From Thermodesulfobacteriota bacterium (lineage in GTDB: Bacteria; Desulfobacterota; DSM-4660; Desulfatiglandales; Desulfatiglandaceae): 39,342 bases of DNA. The first letter of the stretch is position 1, and every line of letters begins with the position of its first letter. Made by a program: the position numbers and the translations under genes. The notes under the pieces are model-generated. The model made no database searches, was not told where the DNA came from, and saw only the letters and a list, made by a program, of their open reading frames with translations. Below are positions 33,060-39,342 of the stretch, piece after piece. Location: assembly GCA_028278625.1 (NCBI GenBank), contig JANQDY010000014.1:1-39342 (forward strand). The letters run 5' to 3'.

Positions 33060-33389
33060 CTATTTATCCAAAGGCTCTCCGCATTTCTTACACGTGCGCA
33101 CCCTTGAACCATCCTCCAGCACACTCTTGCCGATGCGTGTCGGTTCGGCGCATTTGTCACAGACCAGCATGACATTTGAAATATTAAGAGGTGCCTCTTT
33201 TTCAACAATGCCACCCTGTCCCATCTGCGGGTTCGGTTTGGAATGCCGTTTGATCATATTGACTTTTTCGACAATCAGTTTTCCCTTTTCAATATCAACT
33301 TTCAGAACCGTGCCGATCTTTCCTTTTTCTTTTCCGACAAGCACAATGACTTTGTCATTCTTCTTAATATTCGGATGTTTTTTCCGCAC
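33060..33389 (-). CDS. rplX: 50S ribosomal protein L24
   Basis: L24, 109 residues, starts assembly of the large subunit. The KOW motif region IKKNDKVIVLVGKEKGKIG is near the N terminus and GGIVEKEAPLNISNVMLVC follows. Two CxxC pairs (CDKC and CKKC) near the C terminus form a zinc site found in many but not all L24 proteins. The start is GTG at 33389, eight bases after AGGAG; longer starts inside the upstream spacer lack family homology. Confidence 0.95.
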   Translation of the reverse strand: MRKKHPNIKKNDKVIVLVGKEKGKIGTVLKVDIEKGKLIVEKVNMIKRHSKPNPQMGQGGIVEKEAPLNISNVMLVCDKCAEPTRIGKSVLEDGSRVRTCKKCGEPLDK

Positions 33390-33437
33390 GCCAATTACTC
33401 CTGCCCAATAATGGTCCCGCAAAAAAGAAATCAAACC

Positions 33438-33806
33438 TCAAAGAACTTCAGGAGCAAGGGAAATGATTTTCATGAAATTCTTACCCCTCAACTCTCTCGC
33501 AACCGGCCCGAAGATCCTGGTGCCGATGGGTTCACTCTGCTGGTTGATCAAAACTGCGGAGTTATCATCAAACTTAATATGAGATCCATCAGACCTTCTG
33601 ATCTCCTTAGCTGTTCTGACAATCACAGCTTTGACCACGTCGCCCTTTTTTACTTTGGAATTGGGCATTGCCTCTTTAACAGCCACGACGATGATGTCCC
33701 CAACATAGGCATACCGCCGTTTGGATCCACCCAAAACCTTTATACAGGAGACAACCTTGGCTCCGGAATTATCAGCAATCCTCAATCTCGTTTCAGTCTG
33801 TATCAT
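33438..33806 (-). CDS. rplN: 50S ribosomal protein L14
   Basis: L14, 122 residues, sits at the subunit interface. [38 protein letters not shown] and [20 protein letters not shown] are the family blocks. ATG start. It heads the spc-operon group after rpsQ, 34 bases away. Confidence 0.98.
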   Translation of the reverse strand: MIQTETRLRIADNSGAKVVSCIKVLGGSKRRYAYVGDIIVVAVKEAMPNSKVKKGDVVKAVIVRTAKEIRRSDGSHIKFDDNSAVLINQQSEPIGTRIFGPVARELRGKNFMKIISLAPEVL

Positions 33807-33840
33807 TTGCTCAGCTCCGACGAATCATTATCGCGAAACA

Positions 33841-34107
33841 TCAAACCGCAATATTACCCTTCTCGATAATATCAGCGACGGCCCACCTTTTGCGCTTGCT
33901 GATGGGACGACTTTCCACGATTCTTACTTTATCTCCAATATCACAACTGTTCCGGGGGTCATGGGCCATATACTTAGAACGTTTGCGAATGTACTTTCCG
34001 TAGGTCATGTGTTTCGTCAGCCGCTCAACCATTACCAAAACGGTTTTGTCCGCCTGATTACTCGTAACCGTACCAACCAGTTTTCTTTGCTGTCCACGCT
34101 CTGCCAT
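33841..34107 (-). CDS. rpsQ: 30S ribosomal protein S17
   Basis: S17, 88 residues, an OB-fold protein of the small subunit. KLVGTVTSNQADKTVLVMVE, KYMAHDPRNSCDIGDKVRI and the end WAVADIIEK identify it. The ATG at 34107 is preceded directly by a GTG that is an alternative start. It begins 12 bases after the rpmC stop. Confidence 0.97.
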   Translation of the reverse strand: MAERGQQRKLVGTVTSNQADKTVLVMVERLTKHMTYGKYIRKRSKYMAHDPRNSCDIGDKVRIVESRPISKRKRWAVADIIEKGNIAV

Positions 34108-34119
34108 CACACCCTCATG

Positions 34120-34323
34120 TTATTTGTTCGCACCGGCAATTTCCATTTCCCTGATCACCGTCTTTACGCGCGCCAGGTTTCTTTTGGTCTTTTGGATCAT
34201 TGCCGTATTTCCAAGCTGTCCGGTCGCTTTTTGGAATCGCAGGTTAAAAAGCTCCTGTCCTGCCTCCCTTTCCCGTTCTTGAAGCTCCTCAAGGCTTAAT
34301 TCCCTAAGTTCGCTGGCCTTCAT
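34120..34323 (-). CDS. rpmC: 50S ribosomal protein L29
   Basis: L29, 67 residues, is beside the exit tunnel and forms part of the dock for trigger factor and the signal recognition particle. MKASELRELSLEELQERERE and FNLRFQKATGQLGNTAMIQ are typical. ATG start, three bases after rplP. Confidence 0.98.
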   Translation of the reverse strand: MKASELRELSLEELQEREREAGQELFNLRFQKATGQLGNTAMIQKTKRNLARVKTVIREMEIAGANK

Positions 34324-34326
34324 GAT

Positions 34327-34737
34327 TTAACCTCTCCTGCTGATGAACCTGGTACCAAAAGGGAGTTTGTGTCCCGCCAGGCGAAACGCTTCACCTGCCA
34401 CGTCCTTTGTAACCCCTTCCAGCTCATAGAGAACGCGTCCGGGCTTGACCACGGCGACCCAACCATCCGGCGCACCTTTTCCTTTTCCCATTCTGGTTTC
34501 AGCCGGTTTCTTACCCACGGGTTTGTCGGGAAAAATCCGTATCCAGACCTTCCCACCTCGTTTCACATGCCTGGTTACCGCAATTCTCGCGGATTCAATC
34601 TGCTGGGCGGACATCAGGCCGCACTCCGTTGCCTGCAAGCCGAACTCACCGAATTCCAGGGTCCCCCCACGCATTGCCTTTCCTTTGGTCCGGCCTTTCT
34701 GTTTCTTTCGATATTTGACTTTTTTTGGGCTAAGCAT
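34327..34737 (-). CDS. rplP: 50S ribosomal protein L16
   Basis: L16, 136 residues, contacts the A-site tRNA in the large subunit. [39 protein letters not shown] and the end [17 protein letters not shown] are conserved. Its ATG at 34737 lies inside the end of rpsC, an 8-base overlap, so the two are coupled. Confidence 0.98.
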   Translation of the reverse strand: MLSPKKVKYRKKQKGRTKGKAMRGGTLEFGEFGLQATECGLMSAQQIESARIAVTRHVKRGGKVWIRIFPDKPVGKKPAETRMGKGKGAPDGWVAVVKPGRVLYELEGVTKDVAGEAFRLAGHKLPFGTRFISRRG

Positions 34738-35389
34738 CAGCTCTTCCTACTTTCTGTTTCTTTTCAGGCAAGATTTCGCCCTTAAAAATCGTAACTTTTA
34801 CACCAATCACGCCATAGGTTGTATAGGCCTGCGCAAATCCGTAATCGATATCCGCCCGGATGGTATGAAGCGGTACCCGACCTTCCCTGTACCATTCCCG
34901 CCGCGCCATCTCAGCACCGCCCAGCCTGCCGGCACACGCGATCTTTATACCCTGTGCACCGAAGCGCAATGCGGATGTCACACTTTTTTTCATGGCCCGC
35001 CGGAATGCCACGCGCCGTTCCAACTGAGTGGCCACATTCTCCGCAACAAGCTGCGCATCGACTTCCGCTTTACGCACTTCCTGAATATCAAGGATCACAT
35101 CGCGCTTAATCATCTTTTCGAGATCTCTTTTGGTCTTTTCGATCTCAACGCCCTTCTTTCCAATCACAATACCGGGTCTGGCAGTGTGCATTCGAATGCG
35201 CACTTTGCTTGCAGCCCTTTCGATCTCGATTTTCGACACGCCGGCCTGATAAACGCGTTTTTTCAAGAACTCTCGAATCTTGTAGTCTTCATAGACAAAG
35301 GTGCTGTACTGACTTCCAGCAAACCACCTCGAATCCCAATTCCTGATAATTCCCAATCTAAAACTGATTGGATGAACTTTTTGTCCCAA
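34730..35389 (-). CDS. rpsC: 30S ribosomal protein S3
   Basis: S3, 219 residues, lines the mRNA entry channel. [20 protein letters not shown], the KH domain block [20 protein letters not shown] and the C-terminal [20 protein letters not shown] are intact. The start is TTG at 35389, six bases after GGAGG; no ATG fits. It follows rplV by 56 bases. Confidence 0.98.
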   Translation of the reverse strand: MGQKVHPISFRLGIIRNWDSRWFAGSQYSTFVYEDYKIREFLKKRVYQAGVSKIEIERAASKVRIRMHTARPGIVIGKKGVEIEKTKRDLEKMIKRDVILDIQEVRKAEVDAQLVAENVATQLERRVAFRRAMKKSVTSALRFGAQGIKIACAGRLGGAEMARREWYREGRVPLHTIRADIDYGFAQAYTTYGVIGVKVTIFKGEILPEKKQKVGRADA

Positions 35390-35445
35390 TATTCACCTCC
35401 AGCGTGTTAGCGAGACCTTTCTTATATTCCAACTATTTCCAAAAG

Positions 35446-35781
35446 CTATGGCTTTTCATCCAGAATAACGGTTAAATGGCTGGTCCTTTTCAGAATTCTG
35501 GTGGCCCTTCCCAAAGCCCTTGGACGCCATCTCTTATGGGTCGGACCTTCATCTGCATAGATCTTTGAAATGTAGAGATTGTCCACATCCATTTCCGAAT
35601 TCTCCTGGGCATTGGCCACAGCAGAATCGACCAGTTTCTTTAAGATTTTGGCGCCTTTTTGAGGTGCAAAAGAAAGCAGACTCAATGCATCTTCAACCTT
35701 CTCTCCTCTAACTTGCGACATAATCAGACGGATTTTCTGTGGAGAGATCCTTACAAACCTTGCAACTGCCCTAATTTCCAT
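35446..35781 (-). CDS. rplV: 50S ribosomal protein L22
   Basis: L22, about 111 residues, whose hairpin lines the exit tunnel. MEIRAVARFVRISPQKIRLI, RPRALGRATRILKRTSHLTV and the usual C-terminal end are seen. The ATG at 35781 is where family homology starts; a GTG four codons upstream is an alternative. It follows rpsS by about 110 bases. Confidence 0.96.
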   Translation of the reverse strand: MEIRAVARFVRISPQKIRLIMSQVRGEKVEDALSLLSFAPQKGAKILKKLVDSAVANAQENSEMDVDNLYISKIYADEGPTHKRWRPRALGRATRILKRTSHLTVILDEKP

Positions 35782-35892
35782 ATTCAATCTCACAAATCTA
35801 ATAATGACCTAAAAACCAGGGGCTTCCCTGACCTGGTGCTGTTTTGAGGCGAAAATCCAAAACCCGGACTTTCAAACGCGGTTACGCCCAAT

Positions 35893-36174
35893 CTACCGCT
35901 TCAATTTGCTCTTTCTGTCTCCCGCATGGCTGTAGAACGTGCGCGTCGGCGCAAACTCACCCAATTTATGGCCAACCATATCTTCTGAGACAAACACGGG
36001 CAGAAACTTTTTGCCGTTGTGAACCGCAAAGGTCAGACCGACAAATTCGGGAAGAATCGTGGACCTGCGAGACCATGTCTTTATGATCTTGCGACTCATT
36101 GTTTCCCTTGCATTCTCGGCCTTCTTCAGCAAATGCTCATCGACGAACGGCCCCTTTTTGAGAGATCTTGGCAA
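35893..36174 (-). CDS. rpsS: 30S ribosomal protein S19
   Basis: S19, 93 residues, in the 30S head near S13. [19 protein letters not shown] and [19 protein letters not shown] identify it. The start is TTG at 36174, five bases after GGAGGAG. It follows rplB by 70 bases. Confidence 0.98.
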   Translation of the reverse strand: MPRSLKKGPFVDEHLLKKAENARETMSRKIIKTWSRRSTILPEFVGLTFAVHNGKKFLPVFVSEDMVGHKLGEFAPTRTFYSHAGDRKSKLKR

Positions 36175-36244
36175 AGCATCTCCTCCTCTTTCAAGGTTCT
36201 CTATTGAAATTGTCCGAAACGACAGTATTCTAGATTACAAACGC

Positions 36245-37069
36245 TCACTTGGTCCGACGCTTGACAATAAATCTGTCACTGCTCTTACGGACTCTCGTCT
36301 TGTACCCCTTTGTGGGCACTCCCCAGGGCGTTACGGGATGGCGGCCGCCGGAAGATTTTCCTTCTCCACCCCCATGGGGATGGTCAACCGGGTTCATGGC
36401 AACACCTCTCACATGCGGCCTTTTTCCGAGCCATCTTTTCCTGCCGGCTTTTCCAAGGGATATATTCTCGTGCTCCAGATTACCCACCTGACCGATGGTG
36501 GCTTTGCAGGCCAGCGGAATCAATCGCACCTCGCCGGACGGCAGTTTCACCTGGGCGTACCTGCCCTCTTTGGCCATCAACTGGCAATAGCTGCCTGCTC
36601 CCCTTGCCATTTGGCCGCCATGGCCAATATTCAATTCAATGTTATGGATGTGTGTTCCAAGGGGAATCAGTTTCAGCGGCAACGCATTACCGATTCGAAT
36701 TTCTGCCCCTTCTCCCGACATCAGGATATCCCCAACCGACAGGTTCTTGGGAGAAAGAATGTACCGCTTTTCACCATCAACATAATGAAGAAGCGCGATG
36801 TTAGCAGACCGGTTGGGATCATATTCAACGGCCGCCACTTTGGCGGGGATCCCGTCTTTATCCCTTTTGAAATCAATGAGCCGATAGGCTCGTTTGTGGC
36901 CCCCACCCCTGTGCCGGGACGTCATGCGACCATTCGAATTCCTGCCGCCTTTCTTATTAAGGGGCCTTAAAAGGCTTTTTTCGGGCTTCTTCCGCGTTAT
37001 TTCCTCAAAAGTGGAAGTCGTTTGAAATCTTCTGCCAGGTGATGTGGGGTTGCTGGATTTAATGCCCAT
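36245..37069 (-). CDS. rplB: 50S ribosomal protein L2
   Basis: L2, 274 residues, needed for peptidyl transferase activity and subunit joining. [15 protein letters not shown] begins the family match. [20 protein letters not shown] and the catalytic-centre region [20 protein letters not shown] with its conserved histidine are intact. The ATG at 37069 follows GGAG at six bases; an extension to 37102 has no family homology. Confidence 0.97.
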   Translation of the reverse strand: MGIKSSNPTSPGRRFQTTSTFEEITRKKPEKSLLRPLNKKGGRNSNGRMTSRHRGGGHKRAYRLIDFKRDKDGIPAKVAAVEYDPNRSANIALLHYVDGEKRYILSPKNLSVGDILMSGEGAEIRIGNALPLKLIPLGTHIHNIELNIGHGGQMARGAGSYCQLMAKEGRYAQVKLPSGEVRLIPLACKATIGQVGNLEHENISLGKAGRKRWLGKRPHVRGVAMNPVDHPHGGGEGKSSGGRHPVTPWGVPTKGYKTRVRKSSDRFIVKRRTK

Positions 37070-37133
37070 ACTAAGCTCCGTATCCCAAATTGAAATTACC
37101 AAATATCACTTTATCAACTGCGCCTTTTTTCAA

Positions 37134-37421
37134 TTACATGCCTTCGAAAAACTCAATGTTTTCACCAGGCGCGAGCTGAACGATTGCCTTCTTCCAATTC
37201 GGCTTCCGGCCCACATGCCTTCCCATTCGCCTGCGTTTACCGCGCATATTCATCGTCCGCACATCGATTACTTTGGTTTTGAAAAGGGCTTCAACGGCCC
37301 GCCGGATTTCTATCTTGTTGGCCTGGCGGTGCACCTTAAAGGAAACTTGATTCACTTCCCCTTTTTGTATATTGGCCTTTTCCGTTATGTGCGGCTCTTT
37401 GATCACTTGATAGATATCCAC
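37134..37421 (-). CDS. rplW: 50S ribosomal protein L23
   Basis: L23, 95 residues, is the exit-tunnel dock for trigger factor and the signal recognition particle. [31 protein letters not shown] and [15 protein letters not shown] are the family blocks. The GTG start at 37421 shares one base with the rplD stop (TAGTG), so the two genes are coupled. Confidence 0.97.
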   Translation of the reverse strand: MDIYQVIKEPHITEKANIQKGEVNQVSFKVHRQANKIEIRRAVEALFKTKVIDVRTMNMRGKRRRMGRHVGRKPNWKKAIVQLAPGENIEFFEGM

Positions 37422-38044
37422 TACGAACCCAATGCCTCCTGTACCTTATCAACGGCCATCCGCTCAAGAAAAAGGGTGTCATATTTTAAGACGTCATAGA
37501 CATTCAACCCTTCATACCGCATCACTTTTATTTTCGGCACGTTCTTGGAAGACTTCTCCAGGTTTTCCGACTTCTCTCCTGTCACAATCAGCGCTTTTCG
37601 CACTTCGAAATGATCCATGGCCTCCACAAACCGTTTGGTCTTTATTTCAGGAAGCGTAAAATCATCTATCACAAAGAGCTGATCACACTGCACTTTGTCG
37701 GAAAGGGCCATGCGCAAGGCGGATTTTCTGACCTTCTTGGGAACTTTTTGATCGTAGTTCCGAGGCGATGGGCCGAAAGCGACGCCGCCGCCTATTCTGG
37801 TGGGTGACGAAGCCCTGCCGGCCCTCGCCCTTCCAGTCCCTTTTTGTCGATAGAGTTTGGCACCGGAACTCTTCACGGCAGCCCTGTTCTTAACCGCTGC
37901 GGTACCCGATCGATGGCTGGCCAATTGTGCCACCACCACCTGGTGGAGGACATGCGTCTTGATGGGAACTGCAAAAACGTCTTCATTCAGTTCCACTTCC
38001 GAAACCTTTTCTTTCTCTAAATTATATACGTCCAAGACAGTCAT
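37421..38044 (-). CDS. rplD: 50S ribosomal protein L4
   Basis: L4, 207 residues, lines the exit tunnel and in E. coli also represses the S10 operon. The tunnel loop AKLYRQKGTGRARAGRASSP, GPSPRNYDQKVPKKVRKSAL and LNVYDVLKYDTLFLERMAV identify it. ATG start. It lies between rplC (101 bases) and rplW (1-base overlap). Confidence 0.98.
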   Translation of the reverse strand: MTVLDVYNLEKEKVSEVELNEDVFAVPIKTHVLHQVVVAQLASHRSGTAAVKNRAAVKSSGAKLYRQKGTGRARAGRASSPTRIGGGVAFGPSPRNYDQKVPKKVRKSALRMALSDKVQCDQLFVIDDFTLPEIKTKRFVEAMDHFEVRKALIVTGEKSENLEKSSKNVPKIKVMRYEGLNVYDVLKYDTLFLERMAVDKVQEALGS

Positions 38045-38145
38045 TCGATGCCTCTGCCTGCATGATTTTGTTTAAGAAACCGGTATGGTATCGCTCAATA
38101 ACAATGAGCGGATCAAACCGACCCGCCCATTCACCTCATCCTCAT

Positions 38146-38769
38146 CTAAGAAACCTTGACAATCTCCAGAAGGTTGCCCGCCGCTCCGGGAACGGGTCCC
38201 TTCAACAGCAGAATATCCATGTCAGGCCTAACATCGACCACTTTCAGGTTTTTCACGGTTACATGGGTATTCCCCATCCTTCCGGGCATTTTCTTTCCCT
38301 TGATGACTTTGGCGGGATCGGCGCTGTTACCGATTGACCCGGGGACACGATGAGAGCGGGACCCATGGGTCTTCTTGCCTCCCCCGAAACCCCAGCGTTT
38401 CATGACGCCTGCAAATCCCCTGCCTTTACTCCTTCCTCGAACATGAACCGTATCGCCAATGGAAAAGATATCGGATTTTATTTCCTGTCCCAATTCAAAG
38501 GCATCCACGTCATCCACCTTCAGTTCATTCAAGTGGGCAAAGCATTTTCCGCCGGACGCCTCAAAGTGGCCCTTCAGGGGTTTGTTGGTCCTCTTCTCTT
38601 CTTTGGTTTCAAACCCGATCTGGATGGCATTGTAGCCTTCTTTCTCCAGGGTCTTTTTCTGTATCACAACACAGGGGCCAACCTTCACCACGGTGACCGG
38701 TTCGCTTTTCCCTCCTTCGAGGAAGTACCTTGTCATCCCTATTTTCTTGCCAAAAAGTCTGTTGACCAT
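38146..38769 (-). CDS. rplC: 50S ribosomal protein L3
   Basis: L3, 207 residues, reaches the peptidyl transferase centre. MVNRLFGKKIGMTRYFLEGG, the RSKGRGFAGVMKRWGFGGGK loop, and RVPGSIGNSADPAKVIKGKK near residues 141-160 are conserved. ATG start. It follows rpsJ by 98 bases. Confidence 0.98.
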   Translation of the reverse strand: MVNRLFGKKIGMTRYFLEGGKSEPVTVVKVGPCVVIQKKTLEKEGYNAIQIGFETKEEKRTNKPLKGHFEASGGKCFAHLNELKVDDVDAFELGQEIKSDIFSIGDTVHVRGRSKGRGFAGVMKRWGFGGGKKTHGSRSHRVPGSIGNSADPAKVIKGKKMPGRMGNTHVTVKNLKVVDVRPDMDILLLKGPVPGAAGNLLEIVKVS

Positions 38770-38867
38770 AAGAACTAAACTCCAATATCCCCGTAAACGG
38801 TTGTGCGAGCGCTCACCTTCAATTCATTTCATCCGGGGCCGTGGGAATTCCCTCTCCGTCTCTTTTC

Positions 38868-39179
38868 CTATAATTTGATTTCCACATCCACGCCCGCCGC
38901 AAGATCAAGTTTCATGAGGGAATCAACGGTCTGTTGTGTCGGCTCCAATATATCCATAACCCGCTTATGGGTCCTGATCTCGAATTGCTCCCGCGATTTC
39001 TTGTTCACATGGGGTGACCTTAACACGCAGTACTTATTGATCACCGTGGGCAATGGAATCGGTCCGGCCACCCTCGCGCCCGTCTCTTTGGCGGTGTCGA
39101 CGATTTCCATAGCAGCGCGGTCCAGCAATTTGTGATCATATGCTTTCAGGCGGATCCGGATCTTTTGGTTGGTTAGCAT
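38868..39179 (-). CDS. rpsJ: 30S ribosomal protein S10
   Basis: S10, 103 residues, in the 30S head; with NusB it also joins antitermination complexes. [20 protein letters not shown] and [20 protein letters not shown] are diagnostic. The ATG at 39179 is taken as start; a GTG at 39185 is closer to AGGGG. It starts only 12 bases after the tuf stop, linking the S10 genes to the str operon. Confidence 0.97.
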   Translation of the reverse strand: MLTNQKIRIRLKAYDHKLLDRAAMEIVDTAKETGARVAGPIPLPTVINKYCVLRSPHVNKKSREQFEIRTHKRVMDILEPTQQTVDSLMKLDLAAGVDVEIKL

Positions 39180-39191
39180 GCTCACACACCC

Positions 39192-39342
39192 CTATTCAAT
39201 AATTTCGCTGATGACACCGGCGCCGACGGTCCTGCCGCCCTCCCTGATGGCAAAGCGCAATTCCTTTTCCATGGCGATGGGGGTGATCAGCACAACCTCC
39301 ATGGCTACATTGTCACCGGGCATCACCATCTCCACGTTTTCA
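39192..39342 (-). CDS. tuf: Elongation factor Tu, 3' end only
   Basis: The last 49 codons of EF-Tu, whose gene begins beyond the window. The visible part is from domain 3: [37 protein letters not shown] and the end GVISEIIE followed by TAG at 39192. EF-Tu delivers aminoacyl-tRNA to the ribosome. Its place before rpsJ shows that the str and S10 operons are joined. Confidence 0.97.
   Translation of the reverse strand, partial: ENVEMVMPGDNVAMEVVLITPIAMEKELRFAIREGGRTVGAGVISEIIE

Noticed and set aside
1..39342. CRISPR arrays, insertion sequences, tRNA or rRNA genes
   Set aside because: No spaced direct repeats, transposase motifs, terminal repeats or recognisable tRNA or rRNA sequence were seen on either strand.

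Overview
The window is chromosomal DNA of a sulfate-reducing bacterium, most likely of the Desulfobacterota (former Deltaproteobacteria, Desulfobacteria-like). The evidence is a complete dsrA-dsrB-dsrD cluster of the bacterial reductive type, a CbiA-like amidase and dsrC beside it, and a proteobacterial order of the S10, spc and alpha ribosomal genes. No genus can be named from the sequence alone.

Layout. 1-957: 3' part of an arylsulfatase gene (+). 1081-3698 (-): YcaO, TPR and YkgJ-type cysteine-cluster genes, lying just past the terminator of the dsr operon. 3865-6801 (-): dsrABD, read from a promoter near 7015-7044. 7175-9061 (+): cbiA (dsrN-like) and dsrC; dsrC has its own near-consensus promoter and a strong terminator. 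9174-18719 (-): one long branched-chain amino acid operon, cimA, a small unassigned ORF, leuA, leuC, leuD, ilvB, ilvN, ilvC and a nitrilase-family hydrolase. 18921-20606 (+): a B12-binding-type radical SAM protein. 20613-24178 (-): pyrB, pyrC and an NtrC-type regulator as overlapping genes. 24377-39342 (-): rplQ-rpoA-rpsD-rpsK-rpsM-rpmJ-infA-secY and onward through the spc and S10 genes to rpsJ and the 3' end of tuf.

The most interesting element is hidden in the 445-base gap before cimA. A 39-codon ORF in which 19 codons are Ile, Val or Leu, including seven Leu codons in a row, is followed by a perfect 11-bp hairpin with nine Ts. Segments in and after the ORF can form the mutually exclusive 1:2, 2:3 and 3:4 pairings of classical ribosome-mediated attenuation. 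This would couple the whole citramalate-to-leucine/isoleucine/valine operon to charging of branched-chain tRNAs. A second terminator-like hairpin sits between a good promoter and the pyrB start codon and is a candidate pyrimidine attenuator.

How the genes fit together: DsrAB reduces sulfite with DsrC as co-substrate and DsrD as activator, and CbiA probably amidates its siroheme. CimA and LeuACD extend keto acids, and IlvBNC serve the shared valine/isoleucine steps. IlvD and LeuB are not in the window. Other points of note are an apparent ATT start for ilvB, frequent TTG starts in ribosomal genes, and an acidic extension at the C terminus of RpoA.
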